A stretch of 64,000 nt of DNA, from positions 85,010,001 through 85,074,000 of the forward strand of contig JAZBRS010000020.1 in assembly GCA_037176725.1 (NCBI GenBank). The letters run 5' to 3'. The position numbers and the translations under genes were made by a program. Positions 1-10,294 of the stretch are shown piece after piece (the first letter of the stretch is position 1; the number at the start of each line of letters is the position of its first letter). The DNA is from Posidonia oceanica (Eukaryota; Streptophyta; Magnoliopsida; Alismatales; Posidoniaceae). The notes under the pieces were generated by a model. The model ran no database searches, was not told where the DNA came from, and saw nothing but the letters and a program-made list of their open reading frames with translations.

Positions 1-165
1 CTACAGAATTTGGACAAAGGGCCCTTGATCAAATATCAAAGCCACCAGGAGTATTTCTAAACTCAGAACAGTCCAAAGCACATGAACAAGGATGAAAAAT
101 GAAAGATATATTTATTCCCTTGAAGAGATACATGGTTCCCAAAAATAAAAGATTACAATAATTGC
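1..165. other. 3' flank of antisense PMD gene, element A
   Basis: Non-coding sequence downstream of the PMD type A gene that ends at 166. It is colinear with 33130-33300, downstream of the second PMD type A copy: both share a run around 'aggagtatttct' and 'cagtccaaa'. This shows that positions 1-2500 and 32960-38555 (without the inserted LTRs) are two copies of the same element interior. No gene is seen here. Confidence 0.6.
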
Positions 166-1510
166 CTATCTAATCGTCTTCTTTTTTTTCCTACGTAGCA
201 CGCCCGTCGCTTCAACCCACTCCTCGGGTTTGGGCAGCAGCTTTGAATACCACCTCCAGTACGCATCCTCCCGTGGTAGGCAGCAAGTCGAGGGAATAGT
301 TGACGGCCCACTTGAATCATCATGGCGGTCCAGAGACAACCAAAGAGCTTGAATGTAGTACACCATTACTACATCAGATGGAAGACTGCGCTCCCGAATC
401 TGAATACAAGGAATAAAGCTCAGCCGAGGTGGCACCCCTTTCTTCTGCCCCACCATCTCAAAGCAGCGATGGGAGTTGTATACCACAAAATGGGTGGGCC
501 CTATCAACTCCAACTCAACTGAAGAACCTCGCGCCTGGTGCTTATGATAAAGGGACGTGGAAGGCGCGAAGATGTCAATAGGGGTAGAGGACAAAGAGCA
601 AACCCTTTCCTCGATCAAATCTATCTTCACAAGCCCAAGCCTTGGGAAATGGACCTGCAGCCACCTAAAAAGAAGGAAAGGAGAGCCTACAAAATCCCCT
701 CCGGTGGAAACGCTGGTCAGACCGAGATATGTAGCAGCAAGAATGGCAACTGAAGGAGAACACCAGAAGTGCTCAGTAAGGCCTATCAAGAATTTAGTGT
801 GATAGACATCCAAGGTGAAGTCCTTGGTGACAAATATGGTGAGGCCTCCAATCAATAGATGCAGACACACCAGCAGCTGATCCTGAGAGGCAGAGTCCTC
901 AATCCACCGGAAGCTGAAGTACAGATGTGCTAAGTTAAGCCTGCGACCTCTAATTACTGGGAAGGTAGGCGGAATGGTGAAGATACAGTCTACGAATGTT
1001 TGCACATCTACTGTTCCGTATGGCAACGGGAAGTCAATATCTGGCCGGGCCGCTCCAATCTGAGTCACACCAAGTAGGCCATGAACATCCTCTACTAGGA
1101 TTGTCACCTTACAACCCCCAAAGAAAAAAGTGTGAGTCTCAGGACTCCAGAAGGCGCATAAGGTGTGAAGCAGAGGCCAGTCCAAGTTTGTGCCCAATAA
1201 ATCCAAAAGTCCATCAAAGCGTGTATGGGCCAAAACATACCACTTTTCCCGAGCCCAAAGCGCAAAGTCCTTCACCCAGGGAGAGTAGTAGGGGAAGTCA
1301 TTATCAAAGCAGGGTGTTTTGGTAAAATTGAGGATTTCCTGCAAAGAAATTCGAAAGCATGAGAAACAAAGGAGAGTGAAGGGACCAATGAAGAGGATCA
1401 TACTTCCCCGTTTTGATAAGGGAGATCATATGCGCTTCAATCTCTTCCAAAGGTTCTGCAACTCCCTTCTTGTTGTGCATAAAGATGTTGGGAATTGAAC
1501 TAGAAGCCAT
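166..1510 (-). CDS. Plant mobile domain-like protein, type A (two exons, frame lost at splice junction)
   Basis: Exon 1 runs 1510-1404 from the start MASSSIPN; exon 2 runs 1338-166 and is open to a TAG stop. The intron (1403-1339, 65 bp) has GT and a TTTGCAG acceptor. Exon 2 carries the PMD-like signature WSPETHTF followed by an acidic EDVHGLLG stretch, and later IGGLTIF, GSPFLLFRWL and GPTHFVVYN. It ends in a basic KKKK tail. It resembles PMD (PF10536) and, I think, the related DUF7745 family. The copy at 33304-34640 has exon 1 exactly 36 codons long; here exon 1 is 107 nt, one base short at the donor, so splicing as in the other copy would shift the frame. Probably a recently broken antisense ORF of Tat element A. 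Host PMD proteins (MAIN, MAIL1) act in silencing; the function of element-borne copies is unknown. Confidence 0.7.
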
Positions 1511-1607
1511 GAAAGCAAAAGAGAAGGAAGAAAGAAGCACAAATCAAGAGGAAATTAGTAAGGAGGAAAGCGGCAAGTGTGCATGAAAATCCAAGGGGTG
1601 GCCAGGC

Positions 1608-1615
1608 TTTTATAA
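1608..1615 (-). promoter_or_regulatory. TATA box of PMD type A gene
   Basis: TTATAAAA on the minus strand lies about 98 bp upstream of the start codon at 1510. The second copy has TATAAAAA at 34728-34721, about 81 bp before its start codon, inside otherwise alignable sequence. This suggests each antisense PMD gene has its own promoter rather than depending on the LTR. Confidence 0.6.
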
Positions 1616-1744
1616 GCACAAGAGGGCCGTCGGAAATCCCACACGTGTGCATTGAGAAAATTTCTTAGCATTCCGAAAGATTAGCCAATAACAGGAAAGG
1701 AAAAAAAGGATTCTGGGCTCGCTTCGTTGTACGCGAGCTAGAGC

Positions 1745-1872
1745 ACGTCCAACGTTACCCGCGCCATTTGAGGTGTATAACGTTTAAGTCAGCTGCCTAG
1801 TGTTGGACGCAGAAATTGAAGTGGATAACGTTGGCCGCACTAGATGAGCCGTATAACGTTTTATCAGTGACT
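1745..1872. promoter_or_regulatory. Cluster of AACGTT/GTCCAAC words upstream of PMD gene
   Basis: Five or six short related words (GTCCAACGTT, GTATAACGTTT, GTGTTGGACGC, GATAACGTTGG, CGTATAACGTT) lie within 130 bp in the spacer between the PMD type B gene and the type A gene. They are degenerate relatives of the four-half-site module seen at 10762-10817 and 37824-37879. The equivalent spacer in element B (37824-37879) holds a clean module. Confidence 0.55.
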
Positions 1873-2339
1873 TAAGTTACTGAACTTGGCCGGATCACCC
1901 CCTAATCCGTGATTGAGTTGCATGAACCTGATTTACCCGTCCTAGAGGTTTAACTAAGTTGAAATACACGTGTGAGCGTTGGTTTCATATTTTTTTTGGA
2001 CATCCGGGCCATTCAGAATCTCTGGTTGCTCATTTCATCAAGTAAACGGCTCATTAAGGCATCGACGGCTTCAAAATTCAATTTTTAAACTTCCAAGTGA
2101 AATCTTTCCTTATAACTATATCATTTACATACTATTTCACTTGAATACGCTGGTTTCATGTTAATTTGGATTAAAGGCCATTATTTTACCATATTGGTCG
2201 CTTAAGCTCGTTTTAACTTTGAGAAAGGTAGTTTAAAAGAAGTATTTGACAAGTTTGCTGAGTGTGCAGAAATCTATACCATTTCGAAATATACAATCGT
2301 TCTACAAGATCACTGGGGCATACTCCTGAAGTACAGAAG
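1873..2339. other. Spacer between antisense PMD genes of element A
   Basis: No ORF of interest. The stretch is colinear with 37885-38369 in element B; shared landmarks are 'tgattgagttgc', 'acacgtgtga' and 'ccgggccatt'. This proves that the 2.9-kb LTR S3 at 34906-37807 is an insertion. Confidence 0.6.
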
Positions 2340-5300
2340 CTAAGGAGCACTCTCTCCCTCACCCTCGAGAGCTGAAGTAAGAGCCGAAAAAGGAGCGGTA
2401 GGAGGATGAGGCGATTGCCGAACAGAAACGCCCGACGGAGCCTTGGAGATGGACCGAGAGTGGTGGCTACCCGACCGGTGGCTCGGTACAGGAGGAACGG
2501 ACACCCCTAGCCTGGCACCAGCTATAAAGGCAAACCTCCAGTAATGCCTAAGCTCAAGCTCAAGCTGGGAGATAACCCCCACCATGCCCTGAGGAGAGAA
2601 GCGATCAAAATGTCAGATACAAGCAAGGACATGGAAGACATAAAGAAACACTGAATTAAATCATACTGCATGAGATTGGGCAATCTCGGTGTCCCTGTTG
2701 GCAACCTACTGCTCCAGCTCCCGGATCCGAGCACTGCTAGCAGCAACTGTCCCCTCCAGCTCCTCCAACCTCCCGACAGAGCTAGCAACTATGAAGTCCC
2801 CAGCCCGCTCCCTCAGCTCGCTCTCTAAATAAGCAATCCCCAAACAGTGGTGTCAGAACCAAGGAAATTTCAAAAGCAGAAATAAAGGCATGTTTACCTT
2901 CTCCTGGAGATGGGAGATCTCCTCTGAGCGGTGTGGAGGAGGAGCACCCTCGTCGAAGGCTGAAAAGAAAGATTCAAGTTAGTTACAATTCATAGTAAGA
3001 CTATAAAAGCTACATGTAAAGATACCTGAGAGGCAGAGGCACGCAGGCGTTCAATCTCTCTGGTCAAAACAGAGAGCTGCTGAGTCAAGTAGCACTCCTA
3101 CTGAGCCCACTCATCTGTTGCCTTGAGCTGCAAAAGAAAGAAAGCAAGTCAGCCAAATTGAATTAACAGTCTATAAAAGTGAAATTCAGGAACTCACCGC
3201 TATCTCCAGCTGGGCTCGGTAAGACTGAGCCTCCCCCAGCAGAGCCGCACGGGACACCACTGCCTCCTCGGGATCTGTGTCCCCCAAAGGAAGGTTCCCG
3301 CACTCGAGGAAGTGGGACCGGTGGAAGATCATCAAAGAAGAAAACTCCCGGTCTATCCACTCGGCCTACACCGCCTCGTCCTCCTCTGTGGCATCCGTCG
3401 GAGCAAGAGAACCATGACGGGTCTAGTCCAAGACCTGTGGACCGTAGACGTCCACCCATGATGAGCATAGCTACCCCCACCACGTGTCTCTCACCAAACT
3501 TGGTGAGGAGGAGGTAGAGGCTGAATCTGCCAGTGCCCCAGCTGTCGTAGCGCCCTACCAATCTACTGAAAGTGGCAATGGTTCCAGCAGTGGATCTATA
3601 CATCTCGGTCAAAAATTGCCCGATCACGGGCAATCTCAGGGATGTACGCATGCTCTCCCTCAGCATATGGATGCCAGATTACCTAAAAGGAGCAATACAT
3701 GTCAGCAAGCAGCATAAATAAACAGAAGCTGAAAAGTCAAAAGAAGCAAGTTACCTGAGCCAGGACAAGAAGCTCAAAAAGCAGACTACCAACATAGCCG
3801 TTGTCATCTGCAGGCTCAAGGGCCTGCTCAGCATCGACCCAAAATAGTCCCCAAGGAAAGGGGACACTGGTAGGAGGAAGGCGAAGTGGTCCCACGCCCA
3901 CATCTGCACGCAAAACGAGGAAGCTTTTAGCAAGAATATAATATCCGATGTAAGCTTAAATATGCAGATTTTACCTGAAGGAATGGCAGTTCCCACCTAG
4001 CTGGCAAGAACTGCCGTCAGTAAAGCGGAAGAGAGTGGAGTACAGGTGCGCCAAGCTGGCCGCACCCCAGGCGTACTCTCCCACACGCTCCAAGTCCACC
4101 AAGAGGGGGAGGAACCACGCCGACAGCTTCGAGGAGGAGTACGAAAAGAGCACCTCCCCGAACAGCACTAGGAGGAAGGCCCGCAACTGCTAGTTGGCCT
4201 CAACGCCCGGTCCGGCTACCGTCTCCATCAACTCACTAACTCGGCGAACCACGGAAGTGATCACCACAAGCTGCTCCCCACTCATGGCTAGCTGACGCCC
4301 GATGAGCTCCTACGCTAAGGCTGAATAGCCCGAGCGCACCCACCCCATCACTGGTCAGCCTGTGACTCGATGACCGGTCAACCGCACCATGTCCTCAAGG
4401 GAGAGGACAAACTTGCCTGCCCTCGTGACAATCGAGCTCGTGCGGAAGTTCCACCGCTCTACGACAGCCTCCAAGAACATCGGACGGAGGGGAAAGTCCA
4501 GGATGGACAGAAAATGCCCAAAACCCATCTGATCTAGACGCTCCTGCTGGAAAGTAGCCAACAAGGTGTAGGACCGGCGGACCTCACCCCAGTAGCAACA
4601 GGTCACGGCTGGTGTCCGACTCTGCAAACAAGCAAGAGAATCATCAGTCAAGCTGAAATAACTGAATAAAATGAAGGAAAAATGAAAAAGATGTCTACCT
4701 GTCCCCTCGAAGCTAACGTGGCAGTGGCATACTCCAATCGAGACGCGTCCCTACGCGGTCCCGATGCCTGCACCTCGTCCCGAGGGATCTGATCCCATTA
4801 GTAGTCTGGGGGATCCCTCGCATCGCCCTCCGCCTCCTGTTGAACAAAGTCGACCATGTTCTGCCACCAACCGTCGTCCTCACCAAATTGCGCAATAAAG
4901 GGATCGACCGCCCCCGCCTCTAGCACCTCTGTGGGCCCCACCTCGTCTAAGCCAACCTCGGGCCTCATCTCCGAGATCGTCTCCTCTAAGTCCTCGTAGC
5001 TAAAAGAGCTGCTGGAACTGGAGTCTGCCTCCACCGTCGTCTCTACGGCCTCCTCGGAAGTTGCCTTAGTCTCTACAGCATCACCGCTGGCCGTCGCCTC
5101 AGCTTCCATGGCATCACCACCAGCCGCCCCCTTAGCCTCTGTGGCTTCACCACCGGCAGCCCTCGTTTCCGTTCCTATAGCCACGGCATCACCGCGGGCC
5201 GTCACCTCAGCCCCTCCGGCGCCACTCCAACCTGCCACCTCAGCCTCTGCCACCTCCACGACAGTCCGGCGTGCCTTCACGGCCTCTCCAGACGCCGTCC

Positions 5301-5607
5301 CAGTTTCAGCAGCCCCGACCACCACTCCCACAGTGGGAATACCGGCCCCCATAGGCGCAGCTCTGCCTACCACGGCCCCACCGGCGGCCTCCACTGTCCT
5401 CGTCGCCGTCTTCGCCCCAGCCGGGCCGGCAACCGGAGTCTCCGACGCAGGCTCGCTGAAAGGCGAAGGCCCCATCCGAGCGCGTTTTGCCGACCGAATG
5501 TAAAAATGGGAGATCCTTCTTTCCATTAGGAGTGACCTTACCGGAATGAGGGGAAATTTTGCCAGAGAACTCGCAGTCGCCGGAGAAGAAGAAGAGAAGA
5601 GGAGCAA
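2340..5607 (-). pseudogene. Plant mobile domain protein, type B, decayed multi-exon gene
   Basis: Read on the minus strand. The 5' exon (5607-4798; likely start at 5526 or 5474) encodes an Ala/Thr/Glu-rich low-complexity region. It stops at a single TAA (4798-4796), after which the same frame continues to a donor near 4700. The next exon (about 4651-4355) holds the PMD core: MGFGHFL, VVERWNF, and a LEDMVRLTG stretch matching the GEMxxTLEDVxxLxGL signature. The exon at 4186-3975 has RVGEYAWGAASLAHLY and that at about 3900-3760 has AWDHFAFLLP, both aligning with the intact order at 56450-56700. The last exons (about 2788-2340) end in GEGESAP, shared with 38370-38555. Frame breaks occur between 3163 and 3666. 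It is the antisense ORF of Tat element A. Confidence 0.75.
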
Positions 5608-5634
5608 GGTGGCCTCCCGTGGTGTAGGACGAGG

Positions 5635-5642
5635 GTTTTATA
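5635..5642 (-). promoter_or_regulatory. TATA box of PMD type B gene
   Basis: TATAAAAC on the minus strand sits just upstream of the first exon at 5607. If transcription begins about 30 bp downstream, the ATG at 5607 is too close and the ATG at 5526 or 5474 is the better start. Confidence 0.45.
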
Positions 5643-5644
5643 CC

Positions 5645-5795
5645 ATTCAACGTTATCCACGTGAATTGGCACGTCCAACACATCAGGAAGAAGAAATGTT
5701 ATACGCGCCATATGGCCCGTCCAACGTTTTGAGAGTTAAAACGTTATTCGCTGGTTTTCCAGCGTACAACGTTGGCCGCCCCAATTTCAGCATAC
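5645..5795. promoter_or_regulatory. Word cluster upstream of PMD type B gene
   Basis: Contains CAACGTTATCC, GTCCAAC, GTTATACGCGCC, GTCCAACGTTTT, AACGTTATTCGCTGG, CCAGCGTACAACGTTGG. These are the same words as in the 3' LTR of this element at 10505-10817, here placed upstream of an internal antisense gene. Confidence 0.5.
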
Positions 5796-5917
5796 AACAT
5801 TTTAAATTCAGGGAAGTGTTCTGAACTCTAATGTTTTCATTCAACTCATACAAATTCATTTAAAGGAGACAAAGAGACGAAATAAAACTTTATTGATGAT
5901 AAATGACACATTTTTTA

Positions 5918-7298
5918 CTACATTTTCTGTCTCTTTGAAGGAAATTCAATAAACAACTTAGGCCGCATGCCCTTGTACCAAGCGTCATGAGTAGCGAGAG
6001 AGATGGCTTCGCGGTCCACGTTCGAGTTCTCCCATGCAGAAAGGACTCGATTTCGCCCCTTCCCATCCCAAGTGCCAGCTTGATAGAAGACCTGAATGAT
6101 GTCCCCAGGGGTGTCTCTCAAGCGCGGGAGAATCATGTCGGAGAAGCGAGGCAAGGGAGGTATGGCTCGGGGAGTACCCAGCATCGAGAAGCATCGCTGG
6201 GGGTTGTACCTCACAAACTCGGTCGCCCCAATCAGCGTCAGGAAGTACTCTGGGTCAGACATTGTCCTGAAAGACGAGGGAGGACTGAAGGAGTTCATCT
6301 GGGGCTTGACCTCACAAGCACATAAACGGCGAATGTACTCCTCCAGGGGAAAGCTAGCATCAAAAGCAGATAGAAGAAAATGCTCCTCTAACCATCGTAG
6401 AACGAGGAAAGGCGAGCCGAAGAATGGCCCCCCAAGGCAGGCACTGGATAAGCCCCAGATAGTAAAAGCCAATACAGACTGACTCAAGCATTTCTCCGGA
6501 TGCGAACGCAGATGCACATGAGCTCAGCATGGTAGGCACTAATGGTCAGGACTTCATTTGGGAAGAGTACCAGTCCCCCGATCAGAATGAAGACACATTC
6601 CAAGCAGGAAGCCTCGGAGCGGATGCTGTCGTGCTGCTTCTAGAAAAATTTCCACAAGGAGGAGAGATTGATACAGCTGTCTAGCACCAGGTCCTCTGGC
6701 ACAACAACAGAGCCGAAAATGCACTTTAAGAGAGAAAAAGAGCCTACCACCCCGATTGGCAAAAGGTAGGCATCCCTGCTGTAAATGGACGGGTCGGCCT
6801 GTCGAGTACCTAAAAGGGTGCTCACCTCCTCCCAAAGAATGGTCAACTCTCCTGAAGAGGAAAAGAATGTGTGAGTCAAAGGATTCCATAGCCCGCAAAG
6901 GCCGAAAAGCACCTTCCAATCAACAGGCTGCCACAACTGGCGAAGAGTTTGACAAAGACCAGCCTCTTCCAAGTGCTCCCGATACCTCTTTAAAGCCCAA
7001 GAGCAGAATTGTTGAACCCAGTCCAACTGGTAGGTTTTCGAGTCGCGGTTGTTATTGGCAGAGGACAGGGGCTATGAAGTAGAAAAATCAGCGGACATAA
7101 AGGAATACAAGAATGGGAGTATGGAGCAATAATGAAAATGGAAAGTACCTTCTCATGCACCAAAAGGTTCGCCAAATGATTAGGTATAGCCTCCAACCGA
7201 AGTTGCACCATGTCGGAAGGAGAGGAAAAGACGGCCACTTGGAAAGCATGGCGCGGGATATCACTCAAATTCATGAGAAGAAGCACAATTCCAGGCAA
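5918..7298 (-). pseudogene. Plant mobile domain-like protein, type A, second antisense copy (broken)
   Basis: Exon 1 is 7298 to about 7150 (donor after VHEK); exon 2 begins near 7027 after a CTACCAG acceptor and reads WVQQFCSWAL and then WNPLTHTF, the position of the WSPETHTF signature of the 166-1510 gene. An in-frame TAG lies at 6642-6640; the frame then continues through IGGLVLFPNE to a frameshift near 6517. After that the C-terminal part (GSPFLVLRWLEEHF, GATEFVRYNPQRCF) stays open to 5918. Protein order and length match the other type A copies. Third antisense ORF of element A. Confidence 0.75.
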
Positions 7299-7464
7299 GT
7301 AAAAAAATCAATAAAGAAAGGAAGATCAATGTTTGTACTACAAGATCCATGCTAAGATGGGGTCTAATATAGGCCGTGGAGCCTTCATCGGAATGGAAAC
7401 CCAAAGAAAATCGGAGATTTACAGCCAAAATGGTGGTACCAGAACAGGAAAGATAGGCAGTCTG

Positions 7465-7562
7465 TCTCACGACGTTATACGCAGCCGTCTTGCCGTCCAA
7501 CGTTAGCCGTGGCTTTCAGTCCGTTCAACGTTGAACGCTAGAAATCCAGCGTCCAACAAATC
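7465..7562. promoter_or_regulatory. Word cluster upstream of broken PMD type A gene
   Basis: GTTATACGCAGCCGTC, GTCCAACGTTAGCC, GTTCAACGTTGAACGC and CCAGCGTCCAAC occur in under 100 bp, again immediately upstream of an antisense PMD gene. GTTCAACGTTGAAC is a perfect palindrome. Confidence 0.55.
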
Positions 7563-7629
7563 AAAGCAGAACTGAGAGCAAATCAAAGATCCCCGGAGCA
7601 CCACTGGGCCAACATAGTAAGCAAAACCA

Positions 7630-8912
7630 AAGAAGTATCCTTTCGACTCCCTTGGGCAATCCCCTAGGCACGTCATGTTTTGTTTTCGACCCCCTTGGTA
7701 TGTCATGTTTTATTTTTGACCCCCCTTGGGCAATCCACTTGGCACGTCATGCTTTTATTTTCGACCCCCTTGGGCAATCCCCTTGGCACGTCATGTTTCA
7801 TTTTTGACCCTCTTGGGCAATCCCCTTGGCACGTCATGCTTTTATTTTTGACCCCCTTGGGCAATCCCCTTGGCACATCATGCTTTTATTTTCGACCCCC
7901 TTGGGCAATCCCCTTGGCATGTCATGTTTTGTTTTCGACCCCCTTGGGCAATCCCCTTGGCACGTCATGTTTTATTTTCGACCCACTTGGGCAATCCCCT
8001 TGGCACGTCATGTTTTGTTTTCGACCCCCTTGGGCAATCCCCTTGGCACGTCATGCTTTTATTTTCCACCTCCTTGGGCAATCCCCTTGGTATGTCATGC
8101 TTTTATTTTCGACCCCCTTGGGCAATCCCCTTGGCACGTCATGTTTTGTTTTCGACCCCCCTTGGGCAATCCCCTTGGCATGTCATGTTTTGTTTTCGAC
8201 CTCCTTGGGCAATCCCCTTAGCACGTCATGCTTTTATTTTTGACCCCCTTGGTCAATCCCCTTGGCACGTCATGTTTTGTTTTCAACCCTCTTAGGCAAT
8301 TCCCTTGGCATGTCATGTTTTCGACCCCCTTGGGAAATCCCCTTGGCATGTCATGTTTTGTTTTCGACCCCCTTGGGAAACCCCCTTGGCATGTCATGTT
8401 TTGTTTTCGACCCCCTTGGGCAATCCCCTTGGCACGTCATGTTTTGTTTTCGACACCCTTGGGCAATCCCCTTGGCACGTCATGTTCTTATTTTCGACAC
8501 CCTTGGGCAAACCCCTTAGCACGTCATGTTTTGTTTTCGACCCCCTTGGGCAATCCCCTTGGCATGTCATGCTTTTATTTTCGACCCCCTTGGGCAATCC
8601 CCTTGGCACGTCGTGTTTTTATTTTCGACCCCCTTGGGCAATCCCCTTGGCACGTCATGTTTTTATTTTCGCCCCCCTTGGGCAATCCCCTTAGCACGCA
8701 TGCTTTTAGTTTCGACCCCCTTAGGGAATCCCCTTGGCACGTCATGTTTTGTTTTCGACCCCCTTAGGCAATCCCCTTGGCATGTCATGCTTTTATTTTC
8801 GACCCCCTTGGGCAATCCCCTTGGCACGTCATGCTTTTATTTTCGACCCCCTTGGGCAATTCCCTTGGCACGTCATGCTTTTATTTTCGACCCCCTTGGG
8901 CAATCCCCTTGG
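7630..8912 (+). repeat. 43-44 bp tandem repeat array (about 29 units)
   Basis: The unit centres on CGACCCCCTTGGGCAATCC followed by CCTTGGCACGTCATG and a T-rich linker. Measured spacings are 43 and 44 bp. Each unit contains an internal direct duplication of CCCCTTGG separated by GCAAT. The period and lack of stops give long spurious reading frames. It lies between the antisense PMD genes and the 3' LTR, where Tat-lineage elements are known to carry variable 3' tandem repeats. Confidence 0.95.
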
Positions 8913-8924
8913 CAAGTTTGTAAA

Positions 8925-9447
8925 GATCCCCGGAGCATAACCAGGATACCAAAGCAAAAGAAGCCCGGAGCACAACCGGATAAACAAAGCAAACCCAATC
9001 ATAAAAGATCCCCGGAGCATAACCGGGATACCAAAGCAAAGATCCCCAGAGCATAACTGGGATACCAATGCAAAAGATCCCCGGAGCATAATCGGGATAC
9101 CAAAGCAAAGATCCCCGGAGCATAACCAGGATACCAAAGCAAAGATCCCCAGAGCATAACCGGGATACCAAAGCAAAGGAACCCCGGAGCATAACCGGGA
9201 TACCAAAGCCAAGAACCCTAGAGCATAATCGGGATACCAAAGCAAAGAACCCTGGAGCATAACTGGGATACCAAAGCAAGGATCCCCGGAGCATAACCGG
9301 GATACCAAAGCAAAAGATCCCCGGAGCATAACCGGGATACCAAAGCAAAGATCCCCGAAGCATAACTGGGATACCAAAGCAAGGATCCCCGGAGCACAAT
9401 CAGGATAATAAAGCAAACCAATCAACAGCAGGTACCCCGGAGCACAA
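8925..9447 (+). repeat. 34-35 bp tandem repeat array (about 15 units)
   Basis: The unit reads GATCCCCGGAGCATAACCGG then GATACCAAAGCAAA. Measured spacings are 34, 35 and 34 bp. ATCCCCGG and CCGGGAT within a unit are nearly complementary, so each unit can form a short hairpin with a loop of about 7 bases. Directly follows the 44-bp array. Confidence 0.93.
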
Positions 9448-9489
9448 CCGGGTCAGCAAAGTAAAGCCAACGGTATTAGTGGACTCATT

Positions 9490-9735
9490 GTTCATTGATT
9501 CCGGGTCACGAGATGACGGTCTCTGTCGAGAATGTAGGCAACGTTCAATGAAAGGACACCTAATTGTCACAAATAGAGCCAACGCGGCCGGCAGAGAAGA
9601 GATTGTTTCCCCTTTTGCCTGGGAGCATCATGGACCTCTCGCTCACCAACTCGCGTATCATGAGACGACGGTCCCCTGGGAGAGTGTAGGCTACGCTCGA
9701 GGAAAGGGCACCTGATCATGACAAATTGCATTCAC
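9490..9735 (+). repeat. Two-copy imperfect repeat, about 160 bp apart
   Basis: 'gagatgacggtctctg...gtaggcaacgttc...aggacacctaattgt' at 9509-9571 recurs as 'gagacgacggtcccct...gtaggctacgctc...gggcacctgatcat' at 9661-9720. No coding signal. Confidence 0.6.
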
Positions 9736-9956
9736 GCATGTGTCAGTCCGCCTTGGGTGGTGAGAAAAATTCCTGAGCTAACCCGGTATACAAATTAAAG
9801 CCGGCAATGATGGAGGCTAGGGTCATGCATTGCATATCATGACCCCTTCTTTCGCATCCCTGTCAGCACGCATCCATGCATAGCGCATTGTATTGCATTC
9901 GCATTGTATTGCATTCGCATTGAGTGGTCGTCGGAATCATTAGCTATCCACCTTTT

Positions 9957-10140
9957 AAGTTTGACCCCCATGGGCAATCCCCGTGGCAAGTTTTAGCTTA
10001 ACCCCCACGGGCAATCCCCGTGGCAAGTCTTTTAGTTTGACCTCCATGGGCAATCCCCGTGGCAAGTCTTTTAGTTTGACCCCCACGAGCAATCCCTGTG
10101 GCATGTCGTTAGTTTGTTCCCCTTGGGCAATTCCCTTGGC
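9957..10140 (+). repeat. Short array of about 39-bp units with hairpins
   Basis: About five units of form TTTGACCCCCACGGGCAATC then CCCGTGGCAAGT. They are related to the 44-bp array by the shared GGGCAATCCCC core, but here CCACGGG pairs perfectly with CCCGTGG around a CAATC loop. In the 44-bp units the same arms read CCTTGGG and CCCTTGG, which do not pair at the two central positions. Confidence 0.85.
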
Positions 10141-10280
10141 CGTGTTTCTTTAGCCGACCATCTTTGTGTCTCATCCAAGCTTGGTGGCAGCAGGCATTGG
10201 ATTTCATTTAAGATCTCCAGGTAGCGCCACACGGGGGTATCGTCTCACCTTGTAGATTGCTTTGTGCCAAAGCCATCTTC

Positions 10281-10294
10281 AAGGAGGGGCAATT
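10281..10294 (+). promoter_or_regulatory. Polypurine tract of element A
   Basis: AAGGAGGGGCAATT immediately precedes the LTR start TGTAGATACCCC. This identifies the LTR as a 3' LTR on the plus strand and places 1-10294 in the interior of element A. Confidence 0.8.

Noticed and set aside
4798..5607. Independent Ala/Thr-rich secreted protein
   Set aside because: It reads on through one TAA into exons of the PMD type B gene and sits at its 5' end, so it is the low-complexity N-terminal exon.
7680..9056. Overlapping plus-strand frames of 130-187 codons with Pro/Phe/His repeats
   Set aside because: Products of the stop-free 43-44 bp array; three frames open at once and no upstream gene signal.
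7630..9447. CRISPR array
   Set aside because: Units are contiguous, without unique spacers, and the genome is clearly a plant's.
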